A stretch of 64,000 nt of DNA from positions 29,143,075 to 29,207,074 of the forward strand of contig OW387145.1 of the NCBI GenBank assembly GCA_936440205.1, read 5' to 3'. The DNA is from Lepidonotus clava. Taxonomy: Eukaryota; Annelida; Polychaeta; Phyllodocida; Polynoidae. The notes beneath the pieces are model-generated. The model had not been told where the DNA came from, made no database searches, and saw nothing but the letters and a program-made list of their open reading frames with translations. Both the position numbers and the translations under genes were made by a program. This document shows, piece by piece, positions 34,340 through 45,400 of the stretch. Within the stretch, counting starts at the first letter, position 1. Each line of letters starts with the position of its first letter.

Positions 34340-35800
34340 CTAGTTTTCCAGATGGGAGTTATCAGTAAGGATCAGTTGCTGATGTGGGCATTCCCGAGCA
34401 AAATGTCCCAACTCTCCACATTTTCGGCAGTCCATGCTAGACTTATCATACTGCCGTCTTGGTGGTGCCCAATTAGCCAGGGCTTCCTGAACAAGCTGGA
34501 TCACCTCTTCCCTAGTTATTCCAGTAACAGGAGGGACTGGAGGACTGGCAGTCTGTCTTTGACCGATTTGCCTATCGCCAACAAGTCGGTCAGATGAAAC
34601 CCTTCTTGAGCCCAAGGATCGGGCCCGCATAGCTCCAACAAACTCTTCTGGAGACCCTTCCCAGTCTGAAAAGTCGTCATTAAACTCTCTGGCAACCATC
34701 CTTGCCCGAAGCGGAGTGCGTAGATCCTCCCCCTTAAAGAAGGCCTCTGACTGGAGGGCCAGGGCCACTGCCTCTCGTAGGTTTCTAGGCCCATGGGTAT
34801 GGACCCACTGTCGCACCCTCGGGTCCTGTATGGCCCCAAGGTAATACTCCCGACATAGCTGATCAGTTGTAGTGGAGTCAGCCTGGGGGTAAGCCTTTTC
34901 CACAGCCACTTCTATGGAGTCGGCTAATGCCCGCAGCGACTCCTCCTTCTGCTGACGACGGGTCTTTAAATCTGCCCTATGCAACTCTTCCTGATGACAA
35001 GGTGAGTAACGCTGATGCAGGGCCCCTAACAGGAGTTCATATCCCCCAGGGCCATAGACATCCAGCCGTGTCAGGAGGAGCTGGGCTGGTCCTGCTAGAC
35101 TTGCTGCTAAGTACAGCCCCTTCTCATAATCCGTCCATCGGTTGAGTGCAGCCACTACCTTGAAGTGGCTCAGGTATTCAGCTAAGGGTTTGCTGCCATC
35201 ATACGTTTGGGCCTTGAGGTTTGGACGCCGTCCCTCTTCATCCCTGGGCAAGCTTCGACCGTGGTCATTCTGGCCCGTGGACGGAGCCGCTCGATGTCCG
35301 TACTCTGCATATGAAGGAGGCCGCTGGCTCTGGTTATCTGGGCGAATTCCAGTCTGGGCCCACTCCAGGAGGGGTCCCGTGAGCCCAAAGAGTCGTTCCT
35401 CCACATGTGTCGGGGGTCCTTCAGAGGATTTCCATTTCTGGTCCTCCCTATTGTGACCGGTTGCAGCCCCCTTAGCTACCGATGGCCTCATGGAGCGGTC
35501 CCCTGCCCCCTGGTACACCCCCGCCTCAGTGAGTGTTCCCCGTGGTTCAGCAGGTGCTCTACTCAGGTAGTCATACAGACCCCGGTTTTGCTGACGGTCC
35601 CGGGGCATGGTCTCCTCGTCCTGGGTAATGGCCATACGGTAGCCCTCTCTATCCAACCTCTCCCAGGTTGCCTGGGAAAGGGATACCTCGCCAGTAGGGG
35701 TAATGGGCAACCCTTTAGGATCCCGATCTCCCTCAGGTAGGGAGTACCCCGTAGCCTCGGCGGTCTTCGGCCTAGCCCCGGCTAAGGCAGGATCCGTCAT
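34340..35800 (-). CDS. Gag-like protein of the LTR element, 486 aa
   Basis: The central region (about residues 195-360) resembles Gypsy retrotransposon Gag capsid: YDGSKPLAEYLSHFKVVAAL, WTDYEKGLYLAASLAGPAQ and LHQRYSP. A Gln/Arg-rich helical part and a C-terminal CRKCGELGHFAREC zinc knuckle (CX2CX4HX4C) follow. The N-terminus is polar and Pro-rich. Such a protein would package element RNA, and an intact Gag without pol is the defining trait of TR-GAG elements. The start ATG lies about 70 bp inside the 5' LTR. Confidence 0.85.
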   Translation of the reverse strand: MTDPALAGARPKTAEATGYSLPEGDRDPKGLPITPTGEVSLSQATWERLDREGYRMAITQDEETMPRDRQQNRGLYDYLSRAPAEPRGTLTEAGVYQGAGDRSMRPSVAKGAATGHNREDQKWKSSEGPPTHVEERLFGLTGPLLEWAQTGIRPDNQSQRPPSYAEYGHRAAPSTGQNDHGRSLPRDEEGRRPNLKAQTYDGSKPLAEYLSHFKVVAALNRWTDYEKGLYLAASLAGPAQLLLTRLDVYGPGGYELLLGALHQRYSPCHQEELHRADLKTRRQQKEESLRALADSIEVAVEKAYPQADSTTTDQLCREYYLGAIQDPRVRQWVHTHGPRNLREAVALALQSEAFFKGEDLRTPLRARMVAREFNDDFSDWEGSPEEFVGAMRARSLGSRRVSSDRLVGDRQIGQRQTASPPVPPVTGITREEVIQLVQEALANWAPPRRQYDKSSMDCRKCGELGHFARECPHQQLILTDNSHLEN

Positions 35801-35874
35801 ACTGTGTGTGTGATGGCTCAGACGTCAAAGGTTCGTTGAAAAGTAGGACAGGCCTATCCCACCGCTGCCACCAG

Positions 35875-37700
35875 TGTAACAGGTATTTAAGATATACGAA
35901 CGGCGGTGAGGCACCTGTTACGACGCTGAGCCAGTAATGTAAAATAGGTAGCGTAATGTCGATCGTCGTAGAAATATGAGACTACCTACTAGTAAGCCGC
36001 TTCCCGTAGGCTGCTGGTGAGAGCAGGGGGGAAGCAGGGTAGTAGGCTACTCTTACTGATATCACAAGTCCACTAGTGAGCCTACTAGGTGGGGGTAGTG
36101 GCTGTGGCTGCCTTAAGGGCAGGGTCAAATGGCTATTCAATAAGGATAGAGACCAGGGCTCTTAGCTGTTCACTCTAGTGGTTTATTAGGCCAAATGACA
36201 AACAAGTGCTGTGTCGCCGCTACTTATATAGGGGGGCACGCTTGGGCACATCAGGGCACGCTTGGGCACATCAGGGCACGCTTGGGCACATCAGGGCACG
36301 CTTGGGCACGCTCGGGCACTTCAGGGCACGCTCAGGCACATCAGGGCACGCTCGGGCACATCAGGGCACGCTCGGGCACATCAGGGCACGCTCGGGCAAA
36401 TCAGGGCACGCTCGGGCACATCAGGGCACGCTCGGGCACATCAGGGCACGCTCGGGCACATCAGGGCACGCTCGGGCACATCAGGGCACGCTCGGGCACA
36501 TCAGGGCACGCTCGGGCACATCAGGGCACGCTCGGGCACATCAGGGCACGCTCGGGCACATGAGGGCACGCTCGGGCACATCAGGGCACGCTCGGGCACA
36601 TCAGGGCACGCTCGGGCACATGAGGGCACGCTCGGGCACATCAGGGCACGCTCGGGCACATCAGGGCAGGCTCGGGCACATCAGGGCACGCTCGGGCACA
36701 TCAGGGCACGCTCGGGCACATCAGGGCACGCTCGGGCACATCAGGGCAAGCTCGGGCACATCAGGGCACGCTCGGGCACATGAGGGCTCGCTCGGGCACA
36801 TCAGGGCACGCTCGGGCACATCAGGGCAGGCTCGGGCACATCAGGGCACGCTCGGGCACATCAGGGCACGCTCGGGCACATCAGGGCACGCTCGGGCGTA
36901 TCAGGGCACGCTCGGGCACGCTCGGGCACATCAGGGCACGCTCGGGCACATCAGGGCACGCTCGGGCACATCAGGGCACGCTCGGGCACATGAGGGCACG
37001 CTCGGGTACATGAGGGCACGCTCGGGCACATGAGGGCACGCTCGGGCACAAGAGAGCACATGAGGGCACGCTCGGGCACATGAGGGCACGCTCGGGCACA
37101 TGAGGGCACGCTCGGGCACATGAGGGCACGCTCGGGCACATGAGGGCACGCTCGGGCACATGAGGGCACGCTCGGGCACATGAGGGCACGCTCGGGCACA
37201 TGAGGGCACGCTCGGGCACATGAGGGCACGCTCGGGCACATCAGGGCACGCTCGGGCACATGAGGGCACGCTCGGGCACATGAGGGCACGCTCGGGCACA
37301 TGAGGGCACGCTCGGGCACATGAGGGCACATGAGGCCACGCTCGGGCACATGAGGGCACGCTCGGGCACATGAGGGCACGCTCGGGCACATGAGGGAACG
37401 CTCGGGCACATGAGGGCACGCTCGGGCACATGAGGGCACGCTCGGGCACATGAGGGCACATGAGGGCACGCTCAGGCACATGAGGGCACGCTCGGGCACA
37501 TGAGGGCACGCTCGGGCACATGAGGGCACGCTCGGGCACATGAGGGCACGCTCGGGCACATGAGGGCACGCTCGGGCACATGAGGGCACGCTCGGGCACA
37601 TGAGGGCACGCTCGGGCACATGAGGGCACATGAGGGCACGCTCGGGCACATGAGGGCACGCTCGGGCACATTACAGCAACAGAAGGCTAGTTCTGTTACA
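35875..37700 (-). repeat. 5' LTR (long copy, 1826 bp)
   Basis: Same layout as the other LTR, but with about 72 minisatellite units instead of about 32, which accounts for the 800-bp difference. Confidence 0.88.
36231..37671. repeat. 20-bp minisatellite array, about 72 units
   Basis: Same unit as at 32453-33092. ATC-type units fill the left half to about 36980 and ATG-type units the right half, with single-base variants scattered (for example GGGCAGG, GGGCAAA). The CGC-ATC variant block present in the short LTR is essentially absent, so the arrays have evolved separately. Confidence 0.95.
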
Positions 37701-38620
37701 ATACTAATAATCAGCATTTTTTGAAAATTAGGAAAAAACATCAAATGCGTCAAAATAGGCTCCTAAGATGCGTCAAAATAGGCTCCAGGTGCGTCAAAAC
37801 TGAAGAATTAACCTCTAAAAGTTTTAAGGTGATATAATATAGAACTATTTTCAAATTTGACTTTTTTCTTCATAATTTTGTTAAAGGATGTCGTTGCAGA
37901 TGAAATACCATAAACAAGAATGCGGCAGTGCCGCTGAAAAAAAGCGATCCGTCACTACGGCGATGTCGCTACGGTGACGTGACTATGGCGACATTACTCT
38001 AGCGATGGTGACGTCATTTCGACATTATTACGACGTTCGTGGACGTTACTACTTAAAACCAATCAGAGTTCAGATAACAAATGGATTTGGGGAATTTGTT
38101 CACTGCTGATAGCTGAAACTCAAACTGCAACATGTACTTATAACTTATGACCAATCAGAGTTCAGATAACAACTGGATTTTGGGGGATTTGTTCTCTGCT
38201 GATAGCTGAAACTCAAACTGCAACACTAAAGGCCTTCACCAAAACGAGGCTCTCACCATTGTGAGACCTAAATGTTGGCATAAAACTTATGAAACTGATA
38301 ATAACTAATCTTCACAATCATTTAGAAAAAAACACTCCAAGATACAAATGCATTTTACATCTATGATTAGTTGAAGAATAATCTGGATTAATGATGCATT
38401 TCCTTTTTTCAAACACATAAGCTGTAACTTTATGATGTGAGACCTGAAGATTCACCTGGCCCATGGATTTTGGACAGGGGGTAAAGCGATCACGTCGCTA
38501 CGCTCCGTTGCGCCTACGGCGCGGATCGCTTTAAAAAAGTCAGATATGTTCCCTATTTATTATTCATTCAATTTCCTGCCCTAAGTGCGTCAAAACCGGC
38601 TCCTCTACTCTGTGTCATGT
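37701..38620. repeat. Right part of the split TGCGTCAAAA element with an inner fold-back
   Basis: TGCGTCAAAAYAGGCTCC words occur at 37746-37800 and 38586. Inside, AAAAAAAGCGATCCG (about 37938) and CGGATCGCTTTAAAAAAG (about 38522) form inverted ends of a fold-back of about 590 bp. It holds a 74-75 bp tandem duplication with 92-bp period (38059-38132 and 38151-38225). No coding sequence. Confidence 0.5.
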
Positions 38621-39450
38621 TAATGTAAAACACTAGGATATACAAAATAACATTTAATATTGAGCCGGAACTCTTAGCTATCGGTATAGGTAATGCAAAA
38701 TGAGCTGTTTCTTACGGACCAGATCTAGGCCCTATAGTAATTAGTGGGAGTAGTAGTAGTAGGAAGCTAAAATCTAAATGAGCAGTTCCTCTTAATTTTC
38801 CCTCTGAAACTTATAGAAGTTATATAACTTATAGGTCATATAATTAAGGCTGCTGTTTCTACCTTAATCTGTCTTAATATGGGCTTGCAAGCTTCGCGGT
38901 TCTCAATCAATGCCATGTGTTAAGCGCATTAGGCATTCACTATTGATCTGACGGTTACCACCTAGCCACCAGGTGCGCTAGGTCTCGCCTCCCGTAGCTG
39001 AGGATTATGGCGCGAAGCGGTCGCTGGTCAGTAGCCACATGGACTCTGCGGGAACCAGCAGTGCTTGGGACCTGCTGGGCGACTCCGAGATATCGCTAAA
39101 CAGGACCATGCGGAGTGTACGAGATAATGGCAAGTGTCTGACCACCAGCTAATATTTAAGTAATATATATTGGAGAGATGGAGCTCTGAGACAAAAGTAT
39201 GGGAATTTTCTACTCGCCCTACGCAGAGATTCAGCTGTTCAGAAGAGAACGGACCTGCAGCCAAGCACGAGAAACGGCGAGATTAGAACGAGACTTGGTG
39301 GAACGACAGCGTCCCAGCAGACGAAGGAACGTTGCTTCCTTTTAAACTCGTCGTTTTTACGCCCACAAAGATGCGGCTTTACATTTTTGGATAGACTATT
39401 TACATAAGAATTGGATTTGGATTGTTCTGTGACATTTGCAGTATTTCAAG
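38621..39450 (+). promoter_or_regulatory. Presumed promoter and 5' leader of the phosphodiesterase gene
   Basis: The transcription start is not identifiable. Two upstream ATG frames could lie in the leader: 39199-39345 (48 codons) and 39371-39394 (7 codons, good A at -3). Either could damp translation if transcribed. A low-GC zone near 39140-39170 contains TATATATTGG. No repeat of note. Confidence 0.3.
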
Positions 39451-42400
39451 ATGGCAGACGCTGGCAAAAACCGCGCGGTCGTGGAAGAATATCTGCGAAA
39501 TAACCCGCAGTTTCTGAAAGGTTGGGTGACGAAAAATGTCGCACCGACTGAACTGGAAACATGGGTTGAAGTAACTTCTACTACATCGTCCGCTCCACAA
39601 TCCGAGGGTGCACAGACAAACATGTTTAAGGACTTTGTGGATGGTAAGCGGCCAATCAAACCAACCGGTGTGAAAAGGACGAAGGAAGAGCTCCTGTCCA
39701 TGGATCAAATGGATCTGTTTATGGAACTCATTCGAGACATAACAAATGAACTCGACGTAAACATCTTGTGTCACAAAATTCTCATCAACGTTGGTATGTT
39801 GACGCACAGCGACAGGGGGAGTCTCTTCCTGACCAAAAAGGTCGGTACCAAGCGTTACCTTGTGTCTAAGTTGTTTGACGTAACAGAGAAATCCCACTTC
39901 CAAGATGTCCTACACACCGAAGAGAACGAGATTGTGGTACCATTTGGCATTGGGATTGCTGGCACGGTGGCACAAACGAAAGGGCACGTCAACATCAAAA
40001 ATGCGTATGAGGTGAGTTGAAACTTTGAAGTTTCGCAGAATCGTTGGCTACTGACTGCATAACTAATCCCCAAGTAAAGCGGATTCTAATCAGACCAACT
40101 GTGAATGCCCACTACTTCTTGGCATTAACAATTTTTAATCTCGTCTTAAGACTTAACCGCATGTACATGTAACATGAATCCAACTTGTTTGTAGAGTGAC
40201 GAATTGGCGTCTATCGATGTCGATGAGCCCTTCTTCCATAAAAACTAGATCTAACATTGACAAAATATCAGATAGGGGTCTTCCATCAAGTACGTACACA
40301 GCAAGGGGGGATGCGGGAGTCTGAGAATTTCGGAAATTTGCGTACGTTCCTGTACAATTCCATTGCGTACTTTAGCCCAAGGCCAAAGGGGGGTTGGGAG
40401 TGGGTCTAAAGTTTTGAAAAATTTGCGTATCATACGGTATGTCAGTCAATGTGAAAACCTTTTTAAAGTGCCGGACATTATGTCCGACGTTCATGAGCCT
40501 AGTACCGGACATCTTGCTATACATTTCGGACATTTCAAGCATTATTTACCATAATTTTCATATTTTGGCCGGACTTTATGTCCGACGTTCTAGGCTATCA
40601 TGTCGGACATTATGGTTAAAACGTCGGACATGTCCGGCAAAAACGGACTTTTCACAAACACTGGTATGTACTAAATGTAAGGCCCCATAACCTAGGCTAG
40701 GACTTGCCAAAGGCAAAGCGGGTGTCTGCAGTAGACAAGGACCTATCTATTTACGGACGGTGTCATTCATTTCTTAGGACACACACTGAAATTGTTTAAA
40801 AAAAATAGTTATTGAGTTGACATTTGTGAAAAGGCAGTTTTTCAAAGATTTACACTATAGTTAACATTGATTAAAGTGAAGAATACTGTTTTTGTTACAT
40901 ATTTACCAATTTTAGGAAGACCCAACGCTGGCAACAGTGTTTGAGTCTAACTTATTTGCATCTTGGTCATCAGGGCTGACAGTGTCAAAAACTTAAGTTG
41001 TCAGTCCCGATTGGTTTTAGTTGGCCTGGAAATATAATGTAAATGACATCCGAAAAGATGTATGAATCACGATTGAAAAAAGCTTAAATGACAGCCGAAA
41101 AAGTTGGGCAGAAAAGTTGGAATATGACAGCCAAAAATAGCAGAAATAACACCCGAAAATAGTAGAAATGACAGCTGAAAAAGTCGTCAGCCGTATGCAT
41201 CTGGGCCAATTCAGCAATATTTTCCTTAGTTTTTTCAGCCCTGATCCAAAATTATCGGCCATAGGCCGATGGGCAGGCATTAGTCTCAAACCACTGGGGC
41301 ACGCGTACGGATAGCTGATTTAGGCCTAAATAAAACCAAATTGTTCAACAATTTGTATTTTAAGGCCTAAATCAGCTATCTGTACGCAGGGATGTAAGTT
41401 TTCATATTTTAGTCTGATTTCAGATTCCTTCACGTCATCATCTCAATAATTTTCAAACTGAATTCCTTACATAAGGTTTTATAGCATTTTAACATGCTGG
41501 TGGACGGATAAGGCAAAAAAAAAAAAAAAAAAAAAAAAATTGTTGCAGGGGACGTTGTGTTACTGTTAAGGTAACCCTACCTACCCTAAATTTTAAAAGT
41601 AGCATTATTCGCTCCGAGGTATGAGTTTTTCATATACCGGCTCCGGTGTGCCGTGAAAATCGGTCCCCCGTGAAAAACTGTCCCCCCCTCCACTGAGCAT
41701 GCTCAGAGGGTGGGGGGGACAGTTTCTCACGGCTGACTCAAGGCCATGAAAATGTGTCCCCCTCCCCTTTTTTCAGTTTATTGAACTTTTAAAGTTATTT
41801 TTTCAACAAAATGTAAGTGATATCGAAACTAATTATTATATTTAATATCTACAACTAAAATTTGATTGTTGTTTCATCCACTATCTAGGAATAGGGACGA
41901 GTTAGGGTTAGTGTTGAATCCTAAAGATGGTTTAGAAGAGAGGGATGATTTATTTAGCTTTTATTTTTTATCAAAATTATGTTTTATATCCAAATATATC
42001 AAATTCTATGCAATTCATCATTTAAAACCATTTATATTACTTGTTTTATAGGGGGGGACACTTTTTCATGGCCTCACTGCCCGTGAAAAAGTGTCCCGGG
42101 GACAGTTTTTCACGGGGGGACAGATTTTCACGGAACACCGGAAGTAGCATTATCTGTCCACCCCCATGTTTAAGATTTTTCTAAATTTTCTCTCTGGGGT
42201 TTCAGATTTTTTTTCATTAACCCTGACTTACATCCCTGTTGTGTTCAGGTAACCCGACCTACCCTTAACTTTTGACTCTGCCCTAAGTTTTTTTCAGGAT
42301 TTTCTTTTCAAATAATTATGGAAATCCAAAAGAACTGGCCAAAATAACATGGAACTGTATGAGAATGCCCAGGATATTTATTTCAAATGCTAGAAATAGT

Positions 42401-45400
42401 TTTCGAGCATGCTAGAGATTTTTTTGAGGAATTTTTCTATTCTAAACACTGGCCAGGCCTATCTGTGCATGTAAAAAAAAACACGAAAAAAAAAGAAAAT
42501 AAAAATCGACCTATATTTGTTATATGCTTCTGAAATGAATTAGTTTTCCAAGTGTTTACCACTAACACTGGCCCGTAGGCCAATGGCCGACAATTAATTG
42601 AGAACAGGGCCGACAATTTTCACCAAAATTAGGGCCAAATAGGCCCTGATGGCCGACAGGGAATTTCTGATTTTTTTCTCTCTGTATTTTCTGATCATTC
42701 TAAGAGTTTAACCTGTAAAATGGAGACTGACATATTTGGGACCCTATACTATGGAGTAAAAATCAGGGCTGACAGAAAGTTATCAGGGCCGACAATATCT
42801 TGGCATAGTCGGCCCTGTTGGCTGACAGGCAAAAAAGTTAGTCGCCAACACTGTTTTCCTAACCTGATTTTAATGAATAATAGTCTATTATGCCTTAGTA
42901 TGGCTATTGGCTATGCAAAAGTCGAGAATGGAATGATTGGCAGGTAAAATTATTTTCATATGGGGAGATGTTAATTTTTTCAATGGGCCAATGCTTTTGT
43001 CGGGATAGAATAATAGGGTCGGTTTTTCTTAAATTTCCTAACCAAATTTTGCACATTTTCATGCCATCAAAGGTAGTAGTCAGGACAAAATATTTTGATA
43101 TTTAAAAGGCCAATTCAGGGCCAGAAGAAATCTGTCAGGGCCAACGAGCCCATGGTAAGGTCGGCCCTGATGGCTCACACAGACAGTCCAAAATGTTAGG
43201 GGCCTTCCATTTAGTACATACGCAAAGTTTCCAAAATTTTAGACCCCCCCCCCCCCCTTGGGCTAAAGTACGCAATGGAAGTGTACAGGAGCATATGCAA
43301 ATTTTCTAAATTCTCAGACCCCCCACCCCCCTTGCTGTGTACATACTTAATGGAAGACCCCTTAGTTTCGAACACTGAATACAACAGCCGTACTCAGTAT
43401 GCCAGTATTATTGAGAGGATGACCGCCTCTCACTAAATGCTAGTCTCGCCTTCTGCTGTTTAAAACTGGAAACAAACTTATGCCAGATTATTCCATGTCA
43501 TTTTCTATTTTTCCCTTGTTCTGCTTCCCTTATGTACTCAAGTTTAGTCGGGAAATGACTCTAAAAAGGTCTAACACATAATTGATAACTACCCTAGCTG
43601 TATCCCTACACAACGTATTGTACTCGATAAAATCATTATTCTACTTCAATTTAGGGGCCTACATGTAAGTCTTGTACAATTCTAAAATTTCTGATTGAGG
43701 GATGTAACAATCCCAAACACGTCAATTCGCTGATTATCACGCCTTAATAATTAAAGATCAAGTCTACAAAAGACACCTTTTAGTAAGATGTACACCTCAA
43801 CATTTTATCACTTCTAAAATATATAAATTCGTCGGATAAAAAGTGCGAGGTTACGTACACGAACCCGGGCCTATTCAACAACCAGACAGCCATAAATATA
43901 TTTGAAACTTTTAGTCCGGTGTTGCAGTTTCTTGTCGTTCAGGTACATGGTTGTTGTTATACAGCTTTTAATTTATAACTAAGAATTGTGGGGGAGCAGT
44001 TTAAAGGGTCATTCAGAAGTGTTGTAGGTGTAGAGTTTGGCCATAGTGTGCCCACTGTGGCACCTTTGGAGTTGGAAAGTGCTAGCAACACAATAAGTAC
44101 CGTAAATGACGCCCATATGTCTGCATTGAAATGCACTCGGGCTTATTTAAGTCAAGCAGGCCAGTCGTCAGCTAGAAAAATACGTGCACTGGTTTATTTG
44201 AACAGTTAGTAGGGGGCGAGGAGATTTGCTGTGGTGCTAGTATTATTCTATGAGCCGCCTGCTTGGCCAGGCCTTCCTTGGTTGCGTAAGATTCCAAGAC
44301 CAGAGGTGATCAGAACCCGAAACACTGGAGAAGGTGACCGCCTCAGGCCCGTGAACACACATTTCTGACAGAGGCCCGAGTGAGTGTCTGGAGGAGTTTA
44401 GCAGATGAAAAACCTTTGCGTCTCTTATACTAGAGGTATACGCCATTATAAGGTTTGGTACCCACAACTGAAAAATGTTGGATTATTAGTCATGCATGGA
44501 GGAGAAGTTTGACGGCCAATTAGGTAAGAATGAAAGCCCTATCTTTGTTGTGATTACCAGTTTTTTCCGGGAGAACAATTTTGAAATATTCTTGAATGAT
44601 TCTACTTCGCATGATATCCTTGAATTATTCTAGTTCTCATAATTAAATATATATATGCACCGAAATAATTCAAAGTGGAAGGGCAATAGCGGATCCAGGG
44701 TTGTAAGACCTTTGTAAAATTCCAGGGCCTCATTTTGACTGGATAAAATTTCAAGAAAAGGTAGTGGCCTAGCTGCCTAAAAAGAGCTTAGCAGATTGGG
44801 ATTGGCTATAGGAGTTTCCTTTCCTATTGTTGGTAATTATCTGTGAGACAAGTGTTTTGTGCACTCCACACGAGGAATAATTGACAAAGGGTGCAAACAA
44901 AATGCCTCCTCCGAGAGGAAATAATTATAGACATTTTTAACATGTTGCACGTTTTTGGGATTGGTCGCACGTGATCTGAACGTCAAATAGATGTCCTTGA
45001 TTTCGGATGCTGGACATTGGGCATTGTACATGCTCCTGTGTCACCCCTCAGATCCACCACCGAGATCATGCAGTGTCAAGAAAAGCTTGGACCTAATGCA
45101 TGTTGTCCGCATCACGGTTAAAGACAGTTGATAGGTCATGATGATAAACTGAAAAATGATACCTGTAGCCCGGCTACAGGCTGTAGGTGTTCTTTCTGTG
45201 AAACATGCAGTGTATAAGTACATGTAATTGTATGGCCTAGGTCATATTCTTCTGCGTGGCAATAAATCCCAACTTTCACGCTTTCTTGTTCGGCCAAGTA
45301 AACTTCTAATTATAAGCTGCTTATACACGCTTGCCGTCAAGGCGGACGTGACGGCGGCTTAATTTGCCGACAAATTTAGCAGCACTGTTTCCAGAACAGG

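Larger units (their letters stand above)
32096..37700 (-). mobile_element. Gag-only LTR element with minisatellite-bearing LTRs (TR-GAG-like)
   Basis: The LTRs are 32096-33121 (1026 bp) and 35875-37700 (1826 bp), both TGTAAC...GTTACA and flanked by a 4-bp duplication ATAC (32092-32095 and 37701-37704). On the minus strand a primer-binding-like TGGTGGCAGCGGTGGGAT follows the 5' LTR (from 35873 downward), and an A4G7C-type purine tract precedes the 3' LTR (33124-33137). The interior codes a Gag-like protein and a repeat-rich frame; no protease, RT, RNase H or integrase is visible. The LTRs' unique parts differ at only about 2-3 of some 390 positions, so it is fairly recent. It is presumably mobilised by a related Gypsy element. 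Confidence 0.85.

Noticed and set aside
36231-37671. CRISPR-like regular array
   Set aside because: Units are contiguous 20-bp copies without unique spacers, inside an LTR in an animal genome.
36195-37753. Open frames up to 275 codons on both strands
   Set aside because: Same minisatellite effect in the other LTR.
39436-39450. Upstream start for the phosphodiesterase at 39436
   Set aside because: The codon there is TTG, not ATG. The first ATG in frame is 39451 and has a good context.
43988-44209. 73-codon frame in phosphodiesterase intron 1
   Set aside because: No homology recognised, no splice context, and the length is within chance for this window.
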